This document shows positions 1 through 8,196 of a stretch of DNA of 64,000 nucleotides, piece by piece. Each line of letters opens with the position of its first letter. Position 1 is the stretch's first letter. This DNA is from a virus: the IMG/VR virus record IMGVR_UViG_3300043411_001639, positions 1 through 64,000 of that record. The stretch is one strand, 5' to 3'. The notes under the pieces were generated by a model. It searched no databases, was not told where the DNA came from, and saw only the letters and a list, made by a program, of their open reading frames with translations. A program made the position numbers and the translations under genes.

Positions 1-111
1 AGAGATTTTATTCTTTATTATAAAATTTACGTTTTAAGATCCGACAACTTAATTATATCATTAACTGTATTAAACCATGAATTAAAACTAAGTAATTGCT
101 GTGAACTATAA
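1..111 (+). CDS. C-terminal end of a KPGD-family small protein, cut by window edge
   Basis: The frame is open from the first base to TAA at 109-111 (36 residues). Its end, SDNLIISLTVLNHELKL, lines up with SDNSVRLLALLENERRL of the next gene, so it is the preceding member of the same tandem small-protein family. The start lies outside the window. Confidence 0.6.
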   Translation, partial: RDFILYYKIYVLRSDNLIISLTVLNHELKLSNCCEL

Positions 112-307
112 GTCTTGTTGGAAAACAGTTAAATATGATAGACTGAAACTCGGGGACGTTATTTATTTTACATTAGAGGGAGAGAAAAAAATAGCTATTG
201 TTTTAAACCCAAGACTTACTGAAGTGCAAGCTCTTGTTTTAACTTCAGATAATTCTGTTAGACTTTTAGCATTGCTAGAAAATGAAAGAAGATTAAGTTT
301 TGAATAA
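101..307 (+). CDS. KPGD-family small protein
   Basis: 68 residues from GTG, overlapping the previous stop. It shows the family pattern: an aromatic N-terminus (SCWKTV), then L-K-L-G-D-V-I-Y near residue 18, a beta-rich middle ending in an I-V-L strand, and a charged tail. Size and pattern suggest a small SH3-like beta barrel, which is inference only. Function unknown. Confidence 0.65.
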   Translation: MNYKSCWKTVKYDRLKLGDVIYFTLEGEKKIAIVLNPRLTEVQALVLTSDNSVRLLALLENERRLSFE

Positions 308-443
308 CAGTTGGAAATTTGTTCCTTCTGTTTGGTTGAATGTTGGGGATATAATCAACTTTATGTTTAACAGGGAATGGTTTGTCGGAGTTGTTGTAGC
401 AAAAGATACTTGTATTATGATATTCTCTGTGAATCAAAAATAA
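300..443 (+). CDS. Short KPGD-family protein with TTG start
   Basis: 47 residues from TTG at 300, overlapping the upstream stop by 8 bases. It carries N-V-G-D-I-I followed by W-F-V-G-V-V-V, the family core, but lacks the usual C-terminal third. No ATG or GTG fits. Function unknown. Confidence 0.55.
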   Translation: MNNSWKFVPSVWLNVGDIINFMFNREWFVGVVVAKDTCIMIFSVNQK

Positions 444-482
444 TAGATTATCCAGTTTGTGGCCTTGAAAAGAGATTGGTCA

Positions 483-686
483 ATGAATAGTCCTTATTGG
501 TTAACAGTAAAATCTGAAAACTTTGAAAAGGGAGATGTAATTAGATTATTAAGATCTGGTATATACCAAGTTGGTGTGATTTTGTCAATTGAAAGTTATT
601 ACGTCCCAATTGTTCAAGTTTTAACTGAGAATGATATTGTTAGTTTTCAATTGGGAGAATATGAAAGAAAATTAGTCAGTGAATAA
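483..686 (+). CDS. KPGD-family small protein
   Basis: 67 residues from ATG 483; an in-frame GTG at 459 would add eight. ATG is preferred because the result, MNSPYWLTV, matches MNKPNWLTI of the next gene. The core is F-E-K-G-D-V-I near residue 15. Function unknown. Confidence 0.65.
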   Translation: MNSPYWLTVKSENFEKGDVIRLLRSGIYQVGVILSIESYYVPIVQVLTENDIVSFQLGEYERKLVSE

Positions 687-879
687 ACCTAATTGGTTAA
701 CAATAGACTCTAAAAATCTAAAACAAGGAAATATTATTATTGTTACTATTAGGGGGGTTAACTGTCTTGGTATAGTTTTAACTGATGCAACTCAACCGTT
801 TAAAACCATTCCATTGTTAGTTGATGGTCATGTTAAGATTATAAGTTTATTAAAAGGGGAAATAAGGTTGGAACAATGA
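679..879 (+). CDS. KPGD-family small protein
   Basis: 66 residues from a GTG inside the previous gene's stop (GTGAATAA). The core is L-K-Q-G-N-I-I-I-V, then L-G-I-V-L. It is the closest relative of the gene immediately upstream, so the pair looks like a recent duplication. Confidence 0.65.
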   Translation: MNKPNWLTIDSKNLKQGNIIIVTIRGVNCLGIVLTDATQPFKTIPLLVDGHVKIISLLKGEIRLEQ

Positions 880-1346
880 ATAAAAACACTTTTGTACTAG
901 GATATACTGGAGTGGGGAAAACTACTCTTGGATTAAAGTTACCAGGGAATCATATAGCGGGTTCGGGTTGGTTAAGAAAATATTCACAACCAAATTTTTC
1001 TTCTAAGAAAGACAGAACAGAATTTCTAACTGATCTTACTTTAAAAGAACTGGTAAGAGAACCACTAATAGCATCTAACTGGATAATATCTCAATTAGAA
1101 ATTGGCAAGGATAATATCATAGATGGTGTAAGAAACCCAGCAGATTTTATTAACTTGTTTGACTCAACAAGAGATGAAGTTGTTTGGGTTATCAACAACA
1201 ACATCAAACCAATGAATTCATTTGAACAACAGGGTTTGGTAATAATAAGAGACTATCTGATGTTCTTGTTAGAACATGGAATCATTGAAGGAAGCCAAGT
1301 TAGAACAGTAGAAACAACACATCACCATGATAAAACTCAAACCTAA
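876..1346 (+). CDS. P-loop NTPase, probably nucleotide-kinase-like
   Basis: 156 residues; ATG overlaps the previous stop (ATGA). A Walker A motif GYTGVGKTT lies at residues 9-17 and D-G-V-R-N-P near residue 88, where small nucleoside-monophosphate kinase-like proteins have a conserved D-G-x-R. This suggests an adenylate-kinase-like fold acting on a nucleotide or similar small substrate; the substrate is not readable. It ends in a histidine-rich tail overlapping the next start. Alternative: a DNA- or RNA-related P-loop ATPase. Confidence 0.65.
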   Translation: MNKNTFVLGYTGVGKTTLGLKLPGNHIAGSGWLRKYSQPNFSSKKDRTEFLTDLTLKELVREPLIASNWIISQLEIGKDNIIDGVRNPADFINLFDSTRDEVVWVINNNIKPMNSFEQQGLVIIRDYLMFLLEHGIIEGSQVRTVETTHHHDKTQT

Positions 1347-1809
1347 ACAAGAAATAATAGATTTATTAACGACAATAAGACCTGACACAGAAGAGAATGA
1401 ATTACTTTGTGAGGAAATAGGTGAAACTGAACATCCCTCTATGTTCTTTGAAGGGACTTATGAACATGGAACCTACAAACACATAGAAACAGGTAAAGTA
1501 TATAAAAATCATGAAATGTCAACCGCAGGACTTGACAGTGATAGTGAAAAATACAAAGAAAAATCTGATATTTGGAGTAAAGTAGACTACGTTCCATCGG
1601 ATGATGACCGTGAACATAGACGTGTTCAACTAGTTGAAGATTCAAATGACGGTGATGGACGTGAATGCAGAAGAATCTTCTATATTCCAGACTATGATCT
1701 ATATGTTAAAGCAGTCGGTACTTATTCAAGCTGGACAGCAGCTAGTTGGTATTTGTTTAAACTAGTAAAACCCAAAGAAGTCACTGTTACTGTGTATGAA
1801 GATCTCTAA
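1327..1809 (+). CDS. Unknown acidic protein, paralogue of the gene at 31318
   Basis: 160 residues, beginning MIKLKPKQEIIDLL and ending with Y-D-L-Y-V-K-A-V-G-T-Y-S-S-W. The gene at 31318-31692 has the same start (MRLKTKQEITDLI) and end (Y-Q-M-Y-V-T-V-E-G-T-Y-S-S-W), so the two form a family. The acidic middle is an insertion relative to the shorter copy. Function unknown. Confidence 0.75.
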   Translation: MIKLKPKQEIIDLLTTIRPDTEENELLCEEIGETEHPSMFFEGTYEHGTYKHIETGKVYKNHEMSTAGLDSDSEKYKEKSDIWSKVDYVPSDDDREHRRVQLVEDSNDGDGRECRRIFYIPDYDLYVKAVGTYSSWTAASWYLFKLVKPKEVTVTVYEDL

Positions 1810-2011
1810 TTCTTGGGAGACAAAACAAGCTGGTTACTTAGTTCCAGGCAACATTGTTTGGATATCAAAATTTCATAGTTATGGATTGGTTTTAACCAAA
1901 CCCGAAAAAGATGAGTTTGGTCCTAGTGGTTGGTTGAACATTAAGTTTCTTGTACAAGATAAAGTTATAACTATAAATTGTTATCGTGATACTCGTATAG
2001 TCTATGCATAA
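1796..2011 (+). CDS. KPGD-family small protein
   Basis: 71 residues, starting 14 bases inside the previous gene. The core is L-V-P-G-N-I-V-W followed by Y-G-L-V-L. It begins a second tandem run of this family (1796-2740). Function unknown. Confidence 0.65.
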   Translation: MKISNSWETKQAGYLVPGNIVWISKFHSYGLVLTKPEKDEFGPSGWLNIKFLVQDKVITINCYRDTRIVYA

Positions 2012-2282
2012 ACTAATATGGAACAAGATCAAACAGTGGTTTACTGGTATAGAATATATACAAACAGAGGCACCAACAATAGTATTTAAACAAGGTGATT
2101 ATCTTAAATTCAAACAGGGTTGGTTCCTAGTATTAGTTGTTGTATCAAATAATCAATGTACTTCACAACTTGTTTGTTTATTACCAACAGGTCAAACAGA
2201 AACTATCATGGTTGTAAATCTTAAAGAAGCTTATCATTCTTTTGGTGATAGTTTTTATTGTCTTAGCCACACCTGGATATGA
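2004..2282 (+). CDS. KPGD-family protein with extended N-terminus
   Basis: 92 residues. After about 28 residues of extra N-terminal sequence comes F-K-Q-G-D-Y-L-K, then W-F-L-V-L-V-V-V, the family core. It overlaps the upstream gene by 8 bases. Function unknown. Confidence 0.6.
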   Translation: MHKLIWNKIKQWFTGIEYIQTEAPTIVFKQGDYLKFKQGWFLVLVVVSNNQCTSQLVCLLPTGQTETIMVVNLKEAYHSFGDSFYCLSHTWI

Positions 2283-2283
2283 A

Positions 2284-2517
2284 ATGAGAATTCAAACTAA
2301 ACTGGAAGATCTAAGACCAGGGCATATAATTGAATGGGCAAACGATGGTAAAGGGTCAATCATTTATGGTATAGTATTACAGATAAATGACTATGTTAAA
2401 CTATCTTTAAAAAATAAAAATGTTATTGTAGTTTTAGTTGAAGGTCAAGTTGAGACAAGTGGATGGTTTTCTAAAGATGAATCAGTATGTAGATTGGCAA
2501 TCACTGAAGAGAACTAA
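2284..2517 (+). CDS. KPGD-family small protein
   Basis: 77 residues. ATG 2284, two bases after the previous stop, is preferred to earlier in-frame codons. The core is L-R-P-G-H-I-I-E-W then Y-G-I-V-L-Q-I. Function unknown. Confidence 0.6.
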   Translation: MRIQTKLEDLRPGHIIEWANDGKGSIIYGIVLQINDYVKLSLKNKNVIVVLVEGQVETSGWFSKDESVCRLAITEEN

Positions 2518-2740
2518 AGTTCAAGATATAACTCCAGGTGATGTTGTTTGTTGGTTCATTGATGGAAATGCTCAACTGGCTGTTGTATTGAAAATAAATC
2601 ATGATTTGAAAGAATATGATTTATATGGATGTGGAACATCTTTGCCTATAACTACTTTATGCAACGGAACTGTTACAACATGTCCATGTATTTCTTTAAT
2701 TAGAGTAGTTGATAACCTTGATGTGTTGCAAAGCACGTAG
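2477..2740 (+). CDS. KPGD-family small protein
   Basis: 87 residues from ATG 2477, overlapping the upstream gene by 41 bases. The core is I-T-P-G-D-V-V-C-W near residue 18, then A-V-V-L-K-I. It has four cysteines in the second half, unusual for the family. Function unknown. Confidence 0.6.
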   Translation: MNQYVDWQSLKRTKVQDITPGDVVCWFIDGNAQLAVVLKINHDLKEYDLYGCGTSLPITTLCNGTVTTCPCISLIRVVDNLDVLQST

Positions 2741-2761
2741 AACCATGTTAGTGTTCTAGCT

Positions 2762-3109
2762 ATGCTAACAACAGAAGAACAGTTTGATCAACATCTTCAA
2801 CAATTTAGTTCAATGCCTGGAGCAAGGGTAGTTGTTTCCCATGTTTTTAGACATTATGATTTTCAAAGGAAACTTGTTGAAAACGGAGAACACTATTCAA
2901 CACAAATCTATCCTTGCAGTCCTTCAACTAAACATCCAGTTGGTGATGTAGCAGGTTTTCATTCCCCTGAACGTATGTTCAGATATCACTGTTCTACAAA
3001 CAAAAATCCTGGCATTCCATGCCAAGTAAGACTTGAAACCTACAACTCTGTAACGAGCAAGTGGGAACTAGTAAAGAAAGAAACATATGAACCAAAAACT
3101 AACGAGTGA
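2762..3109 (+). CDS. Hypothetical protein
   Basis: 115 residues with no family I recognise. It is rich in histidine and arginine in the middle (HVFRHYDF) and has two cysteines near residues 81 and 91. It opens a new group of unrelated genes after the KPGD run. Confidence 0.65.
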   Translation: MLTTEEQFDQHLQQFSSMPGARVVVSHVFRHYDFQRKLVENGEHYSTQIYPCSPSTKHPVGDVAGFHSPERMFRYHCSTNKNPGIPCQVRLETYNSVTSKWELVKKETYEPKTNE

Positions 3110-3374
3110 TAAACAAGCACAACAACTTATAAAACAATTTGATACTATTAAAGTAAACCTAGTCCATGAAGAGGGAAATGAAGGTATTTGGGCAGTACCT
3201 TGCTCTGAAGAAGATAAAAAACTGTATGATAACGAAGCATCAATGCATGAAAAATTCAACTGTTATCTTCTAAATCAACCTCTTGGTTGGGGTGATAAGG
3301 AATGGGGAAGTAAAATAGTTGCTAGAACCAATGGGGACGAACGCCCTTATGCAAATCTTATTGACAATGTATAA
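3087..3374 (+). CDS. Hypothetical protein
   Basis: 95 residues, overlapping the previous gene by 23 bases. Polar, with a tryptophan-rich stretch (LGWGDKEWG) near residue 72. No domain recognised. Confidence 0.6.
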   Translation: MNQKLTSDKQAQQLIKQFDTIKVNLVHEEGNEGIWAVPCSEEDKKLYDNEASMHEKFNCYLLNQPLGWGDKEWGSKIVARTNGDERPYANLIDNV

Positions 3375-3540
3375 ACTGTTCAGTGCTTCACTAGATCATA
3401 TCCAGTTCTCTGAGACTAACAGTCTTGAACTAGCAATGTATGAAGCTAGATGTTTTGCTGTTAATCTCAGAGTTAGAACTATTATCCTTACTCCTTCTGG
3501 AAGAACCGTTCAGTTTGACAAACAAGGAAAACTAGTATGA
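3367..3540 (+). CDS. Hypothetical small protein
   Basis: 57 residues from ATG 3367, overlapping the upstream stop by 8 bases and placed at the operon junction. Longer in-frame starts would run far into the upstream gene. No domain recognised. Confidence 0.55.
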   Translation: MYKLFSASLDHIQFSETNSLELAMYEARCFAVNLRVRTIILTPSGRTVQFDKQGKLV

Positions 3541-3695
3541 CACACAAAGAAGCACTAGAGAAGATTCTTGAGTTTGAGAAGAATCCTATCAGACGTAACC
3601 AATATGCAGGAACTAGCTATAAAGCTCCTGATTGGATTCAAACAAAAGAAGAGATTTTTAAGATTGTTAAGGAAGCACTTAATGAAAACGGTTGA
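3537..3695 (+). CDS. Hypothetical small helical protein
   Basis: 52 residues, ATGA overlap with the previous gene. Alternating lysines and acidic residues around EALEKILEFEKN suggest helices. No family recognised. Confidence 0.55.
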   Translation: MTHKEALEKILEFEKNPIRRNQYAGTSYKAPDWIQTKEEIFKIVKEALNENG

Positions 3696-4044
3696 ACAAC
3701 AAAGAACAGAACTAGTAGAACTGGAACAGAAAACCAAAGTTAAACTAGCTCAACTAGGTTTAGTTAAAAACTGGTTAGGTCTACTTGACCATAGTAAGAT
3801 CAGATATCCAGAACCAGACTTCACTAGGTTTATGGAAATAGGGGGTGTTAGGTTTTATCCTGTTCAGGGATATAACCAAAACAAACTTTATCTAGTATGG
3901 TATGTTGTTGGAGATCAAGTTGAATTCCACATTCCTTCTCTTTGGGAAGAACAAGGTGACAGCCATGATCAAGTTACCTTTGAAGAGTTTGCTCAGTTTC
4001 TAAAAAACAATCAAGAAAGGTATGTAAAAACAAAAGATGTCTGA
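3682..4044 (+). CDS. Hypothetical protein, possible relative of the gene at 4191
   Basis: 120 residues from ATG 3682, just before the previous stop. A charged N-terminal helix leads to Y-P-E-P and then L-V-W-Y-V-V. The gene at 4191 has the same order (helix, L-P-E-P, short strands, C-terminal F-x-x-x-L), so they may be distant paralogues. Confidence 0.6.
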   Translation: MKTVEQQRTELVELEQKTKVKLAQLGLVKNWLGLLDHSKIRYPEPDFTRFMEIGGVRFYPVQGYNQNKLYLVWYVVGDQVEFHIPSLWEEQGDSHDQVTFEEFAQFLKNNQERYVKTKDV

Positions 4045-4168
4045 TACAACAATTAACCGTGGGATTGATGTGTTTGCTAACCTAGTATATTTCTGGATAG
4101 GACTAGAAGTGGTAGGAGTAGTTCTAGCAGTAGGATTTATGGTCTGGATAGTCAAAAAATGGATGTGA
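4037..4168 (+). CDS. Single-pass membrane microprotein
   Basis: 43 residues; the ATG lies within the end of the previous gene. One clear membrane segment spans about residues 13-38 (FANLVYFWIGL through VGFMVWIV), followed by a short K-K-W tail. One of about a dozen such microproteins in the window. Function unknown. Confidence 0.6.
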   Translation: MSDTTINRGIDVFANLVYFWIGLEVVGVVLAVGFMVWIVKKWM

Positions 4169-4190
4169 TTCTATCTCAAAGGATTCTTGA

Positions 4191-4565
4191 ATGCTAGAAG
4201 CTCATAAACAAAAACTTGTAAAACAATATAATCAGATTCTAACTGAATTTGTAGCTATTGATAAAATCAACTCTTTCCTTGGAAATGGTAAACAACAACT
4301 TCCAGAACCTACTTCTTGGGTTGATCATACAGATAAACATGGTTTTCATGTTACTTTGTTCTGGAAAATCAAGGACTATACAAGACAAGATCTTGCTCTG
4401 ATGATTGAAGAACGAAACAATGAACTTGTTTGTACTTGTGTGATTCCTCAGTTGTTGTCTGAAGATCCGAAGTATGTTTCTTTAAGAACCTTCAAAGAAA
4501 CTCTGTTAAAACTAGATCCTCACCTTATTGATAGAAGTTCTTCTGATAGTGATAATGATTTTTGA
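4191..4565 (+). CDS. Hypothetical protein with acidic tail
   Basis: 124 residues ending in a serine/aspartate-rich tail (SSSDSDNDF). The N-terminal 30 residues look helical. Possible distant paralogue of the gene at 3682. Confidence 0.65.
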   Translation: MLEAHKQKLVKQYNQILTEFVAIDKINSFLGNGKQQLPEPTSWVDHTDKHGFHVTLFWKIKDYTRQDLALMIEERNNELVCTCVIPQLLSEDPKYVSLRTFKETLLKLDPHLIDRSSSDSDNDF

Positions 4566-4581
4566 AAGACGATAAACTATA

Positions 4582-5076
4582 ATGCAAACAGAAAAAATTA
4601 GATCAGATCATCCAACAAACAATCATATAAGACAAGTTCTAAGAGGAACTTCTGATGATGAATGGATTGAGAGGTATGGTTCAACCACCGTCAGAAAAGC
4701 TAAGAGATTGGGTGCTAAATATAGAAATCAATACCTAGTTGAAAGAGTAGCTTTTGAGTTTGGATATCATTGGAAAATGATACCCGCGTCAAGAGTAGTT
4801 TTTGGTGATGTTATGTCTGAAGGAGACTGTCATCAACTAACAGAAGCTATCTGGTTATCTGATTGTTATATTGCTAAAAACAATTTTACGGAAGATAAGT
4901 TTGAGTTTAAATATATCATCGTTACAAACTCAGATGATTCCATAACAGAAGGTGTGGGTCTAGTATGTAGGCAAGTAACAAACTGCTCTTGGATTCCAGA
5001 TGGACAAATATTATACTGGATTCAGGCGGAATATGATAAAAAACTTAAATGTTTTAAAGAAAATATCAACCCATGA
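4582..5076 (+). CDS. Hypothetical protein
   Basis: 164 residues. The N-terminal third is basic (VRKAKRLGAKYRNQY). The upstream bases GATAAACTATA could be a -10-like box, but no convincing -35 is visible. No domain recognised. Confidence 0.65.
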   Translation: MQTEKIRSDHPTNNHIRQVLRGTSDDEWIERYGSTTVRKAKRLGAKYRNQYLVERVAFEFGYHWKMIPASRVVFGDVMSEGDCHQLTEAIWLSDCYIAKNNFTEDKFEFKYIIVTNSDDSITEGVGLVCRQVTNCSWIPDGQILYWIQAEYDKKLKCFKENINP

Positions 5077-5672
5077 CTATACCATCTATCTGTCATTTTA
5101 ATCTTCCAGTTCCTATCAAAACTTTAGTTGATACTGAGTTCTTAACAGGTCAACCAAGACCACAAGGAACAGAAAAATATTCTGAATGTTTACTCCTAGC
5201 TCTGTCCTGTTATACAGGTCACTATCCTACATTTAAAATCTTAGTTCTTTCAACGGGAGCAGTGTTTGAATATGTTGGTCTTGATGTTTTATATTGGAAA
5301 CATCCAATCACACAAACTCAACAGGTTGAACCAAGACTAAAACTTCAAGATATAAAACTACTATGTCCTATAGTATGCCCGTCAAACACACAGGTTGCCC
5401 TTGTAGAGCCACCGGAATATTTCAAGGACAAAACCTTCAAAGTATTTTTTATTCAAAAAGGAAAGAACTATGGTTCATTACAATCTCACAAACTACTCTT
5501 TACAGTTGACTGGATGGAAGACAATGAAAACCTGAACTTCATGAAACTAGAGAACGGACAGTTTGCGTTTGTTCCTAACCATAAACTAGTGATGTTGTTA
5601 TCAGGAGATAAACCTGTTAGTGAAGTTGTGTTGCCCTGTTATGTTAAAAACAGAAAGATCTATAAACCATGA
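5073..5672 (+). CDS. Hypothetical protein
   Basis: 199 residues, ATGA overlap. It looks beta-rich, without membrane segments or cysteine clusters. No family recognised. Coupled to genes on both sides by start/stop overlaps. Confidence 0.65.
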   Translation: MTIPSICHFNLPVPIKTLVDTEFLTGQPRPQGTEKYSECLLLALSCYTGHYPTFKILVLSTGAVFEYVGLDVLYWKHPITQTQQVEPRLKLQDIKLLCPIVCPSNTQVALVEPPEYFKDKTFKVFFIQKGKNYGSLQSHKLLFTVDWMEDNENLNFMKLENGQFAFVPNHKLVMLLSGDKPVSEVVLPCYVKNRKIYKP

Positions 5673-6004
5673 GTAGTAAGCAATTTGATTTTATTCGGTC
5701 GGAACTAAGTCTTGATCTGTTAACAAAAATAACAGCTAACCCTCCAAGTGATAGAATGATGGATACAGCATTAATTAACCTGATCAAAACTAGGTTGACA
5801 AACGTTCCTATTACTCTTAGAGAAGTATTTGTTTGGAATCTTTACAAAGAAATATTGGATAACATCGTAAGATATAGTTCTGCGGCTCCAGCCATTCAAA
5901 CACTTATGGATCTTGAATCCTTCAATGAACCTCCAGATAGTCCTGATGCATTTAGTATCAAAGCTGGAAACATGAATCAAGCACCATGGAGAATAAATTG
6001 TTAA
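5669..6004 (+). CDS. Hypothetical helical protein
   Basis: 111 residues, ATGA overlap, mostly predicted helix from composition (SELSLDLLTKI, NLIKTRL). No family recognised. Confidence 0.6.
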   Translation: MSSKQFDFIRSELSLDLLTKITANPPSDRMMDTALINLIKTRLTNVPITLREVFVWNLYKEILDNIVRYSSAAPAIQTLMDLESFNEPPDSPDAFSIKAGNMNQAPWRINC

Positions 6005-6096
6005 AAGATTTATTTAGTATTTTAGGTGTATTGTCAGTTCTGATTTCACCAATATTGTTGATTAGTTTGATTGCTTCTTCTGAATTCAAGAAATAG
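5986..6096 (+). CDS. Single-pass membrane microprotein ending in TAG
   Basis: 36 residues from an ATG inside the previous gene. The hydrophobic segment covers about residues 9-31. Its TAG stop is followed, in the same frame, by open coding-like sequence running into the next gene; see the next entry. Confidence 0.55.
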   Translation: MENKLLKDLFSILGVLSVLISPILLISLIASSEFKK

Positions 6097-6255
6097 TTAT
6101 GTTCGTGTAAAAAGATTAAATTAAATCCTAGAATAGTTTTTCCATCAGAAAGATCTTACCAAGAGTTTTTAATTTTTTGGTCTTGCAGAGGAGAAGAACT
6201 TTACAGAGAATGGTTAGATATTAATCTTATTGAACAAAAACATCCTGACTGTTTT

Positions 6256-6561
6256 ATGTTTTGTGCTAAACCTACAAAAATAGGTGCCAAACATAGTTGG
6301 ATAAAAAACAACAAGTTTGTTAACTCAGAACTAGATGATAAAACTCTTGATCAACTTGAACCAGGAACAACTTATTTAGTAGGTTTGTTTGGGGTTAATG
6401 AACCTGTTGTTATGACCCTTGATAAAATCATACTAGGTCCAGCTTTGTCTGAGACAAAGTCAGTTACAACTTATGAATTTCTATCCGACAATGATACTGT
6501 TCGTGTTACTAGAGAAGACATAAAAACAATAGCTTTATATAATGAAAATAAGAATCCATAA
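6256..6561 (+). CDS. KPGD-like protein, possibly longer at its N-terminus
   Basis: 101 residues from ATG 6256. It has L-E-P-G-T-T-Y-L-V, similar to the K-P-G-T variant of the KPGD family at 8376. The same frame stays open upstream to 6097, where translation reads like protein (VFPSERSYQEFLIFW) but contains no ATG, GTG or TTG. Either a rare start codon, readthrough of the TAG at 6094, a frameshift or a base error is involved. Confidence 0.6.
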   Translation: MFCAKPTKIGAKHSWIKNNKFVNSELDDKTLDQLEPGTTYLVGLFGVNEPVVMTLDKIILGPALSETKSVTTYEFLSDNDTVRVTREDIKTIALYNENKNP

Positions 6562-6920
6562 TGTGGAAATTTAAAAACTATACCTACTCAACAAGAATCA
6601 ATGCTCTGAAAGACTTTGGAGCATATGTGTTTGACCTATGTTTATCTCATGAAAACAACTACACTCATGAACAGAAACTATTTTATGCTCTGAATGTTAT
6701 AGAAAATAAAACTTCTAAACAATGGGAAGAACTATATACACTTGGTTTAACCATCTGGAAATCTGAGGATAGACCTGTATCAGAGATCAGAGTTGAAGAA
6801 ACAACACAAGCAGATAGTTTTATGTTTGATCATGAATCTCCTTGGGAAGATCCAGATAATCAAATACCAGAAATGTTAAGATACTACCATGAATACCATA
6901 CTCAAAAACAACATAGTTGA
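6561..6920 (+). CDS. Hypothetical protein, paralogue of the gene at 7243
   Basis: 119 residues, TAATG overlap. Its start (WKFKNYTYST), A-L-K-D-F, L-Y-T-L-G and the late I-R-V-E-E-T all have counterparts in the gene at 7243 (YKFKNKLYST, A-M-Q-D-F, L-Y-E-L-G, I-R-E-V). The pair flanks a membrane protein. Function unknown. Confidence 0.7.
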   Translation: MWKFKNYTYSTRINALKDFGAYVFDLCLSHENNYTHEQKLFYALNVIENKTSKQWEELYTLGLTIWKSEDRPVSEIRVEETTQADSFMFDHESPWEDPDNQIPEMLRYYHEYHTQKQHS

Positions 6921-7236
6921 AGGTTTGATATCGGTTATCATTTGGACAGTTGTTTTGTTTTTCACTGCTCCAATCTTGTTTGTTATGGCAGTTGCAGTGT
7001 TCATAGGATTGTTGTTTAGTTATTTAATAGTGGGAGACCTTAAAGGTTTAAACGGTTTTATCAAACAAACTAAGTTGTTTGCTTTGCCGGTTGTTGTAAG
7101 TTTTATTGTGGGATATGGAGTTGGTGATATAGTCTATGTTAGTTTTGATAATCCATCACTACTAACTTTATTAAAGATTTATGGGGTTGGCTGTATAGCT
7201 GGATCTATGTATTTCAATTTCTATAATAAGAAATAA
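6889..7236 (+). CDS. Multi-pass membrane protein
   Basis: 115 residues with about four hydrophobic spans (roughly 11-29, 30-48, 63-81, 91-110) and short loops. It starts 32 bases inside the upstream gene. Could be a small transporter-like or holin-like protein, but nothing specific supports either. Confidence 0.65.
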   Translation: MNTILKNNIVEGLISVIIWTVVLFFTAPILFVMAVAVFIGLLFSYLIVGDLKGLNGFIKQTKLFALPVVVSFIVGYGVGDIVYVSFDNPSLLTLLKIYGVGCIAGSMYFNFYNKK

Positions 7237-7242
7237 GAAACT

Positions 7243-7617
7243 ATGACAACAACAGTCTATAAATTCAAGAACAAATTATATTCAACCTTTGATTTAGCTA
7301 TGCAGGATTTTATCACGTTTGTGATAGAAAACTGTATGGGATATGAAACAGAAAATGAACATTGTTTTGATGACCGAGATCCAAGGTTTGAACATGATGA
7401 GATGATGTTCTACGGAGCTTGGTATAGTGGGGATTGTCCGTTGCAACATCTCTACGAACTTGGTATGGTGCTTGTTAGGAAGTTTACGTACAACAACACC
7501 ATAAATAATAATCATTACTCTATCAGGGAAGTTAAACTAACAGACAATCCAACTGTTTGTCAGTTTAATTTATATGAAAAAGACAAGTATGCAGAGTATT
7601 TTAAAGCCAATAAATAA
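7243..7617 (+). CDS. Hypothetical protein, paralogue of the gene at 6561
   Basis: 124 residues sharing its N-terminal K-F-K-N-K-L-Y-S-T and later motifs with the gene at 6561. It is acidic in the middle (DDRDPRFEHDE). Function unknown. Confidence 0.7.
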   Translation: MTTTVYKFKNKLYSTFDLAMQDFITFVIENCMGYETENEHCFDDRDPRFEHDEMMFYGAWYSGDCPLQHLYELGMVLVRKFTYNNTINNNHYSIREVKLTDNPTVCQFNLYEKDKYAEYFKANK

Positions 7618-7831
7618 TCTACCCAAACCAGGAATGTTGTTTGCTAACTCTTTGTTCGGAAGGTTATATCTGATTGTAGATGTACAGTATCGTAAACGTG
7701 GTTTGTTTGATGAACGAGGTTACTATGTTGTTTATGCGTTAGGTTTTAACAATAAAATAACAGGTTTTAATGTCTCAAAACAAGAAATCACCAATTTATT
7801 TAGTTTTTTAAACTGGAAGTTTGTACAATGA
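7589..7831 (+). CDS. KPGD-family small protein
   Basis: 80 residues from ATG 7589; an earlier in-frame ATG at 7574 adds five. The core L-P-K-P-G-M-L-F-A lies near residue 12, then Y-L-I-V-D-V. Overlaps the upstream gene. Confidence 0.6.
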   Translation: MQSILKPINNLPKPGMLFANSLFGRLYLIVDVQYRKRGLFDERGYYVVYALGFNNKITGFNVSKQEITNLFSFLNWKFVQ

Positions 7832-8196
7832 AGCCTTTACAACATGCCAAGATAAGTGTTCATAACCACGGAGGAAATATCACTGACTACCTTGATATTC
7901 ATGTATGGTTTGATCAGACTAAATCACACCATGCTTCTATGAAACACAGAGCTATCTTACATAATAGTTTGGGTATCTTTCTATGTTCTCAGGTTTTTGG
8001 TGAAGTTAGAACTAACTCCTCTGGAAGAGAATACTCTGTTAGAGATATTGCAGAACAACATGTGCTAGATGATCTTGGCTCAATTCCCAGCTTTGATAAA
8101 GTAGTTGAACTGCTTGACACAGACAAAACCTTAGCTTTGTTTGGTGGCAAACCAGCTAAAAAACTTACAAGATTTGGTAATTATGTTGTGGATTGA
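7828..8196 (+). CDS. DUF6915-like conserved protein
   Basis: 122 residues. The pattern L-Q-H-A-K, D-Y-L-D-I-H-V-W-F-D-Q-T-K, R-A-I-L-H-N, G-I-F-L-C, V-F-G, V-R-D-I-A-E-Q-H-V and D-L-G-S-I-P matches my memory of a widespread bacterial and phage family of unknown function (DUF6915). The many conserved histidines and acids suggest metal binding. It is one of the few conserved proteins in this AT-rich block; no function can be given. Confidence 0.7.
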   Translation: MKPLQHAKISVHNHGGNITDYLDIHVWFDQTKSHHASMKHRAILHNSLGIFLCSQVFGEVRTNSSGREYSVRDIAEQHVLDDLGSIPSFDKVVELLDTDKTLALFGGKPAKKLTRFGNYVVD

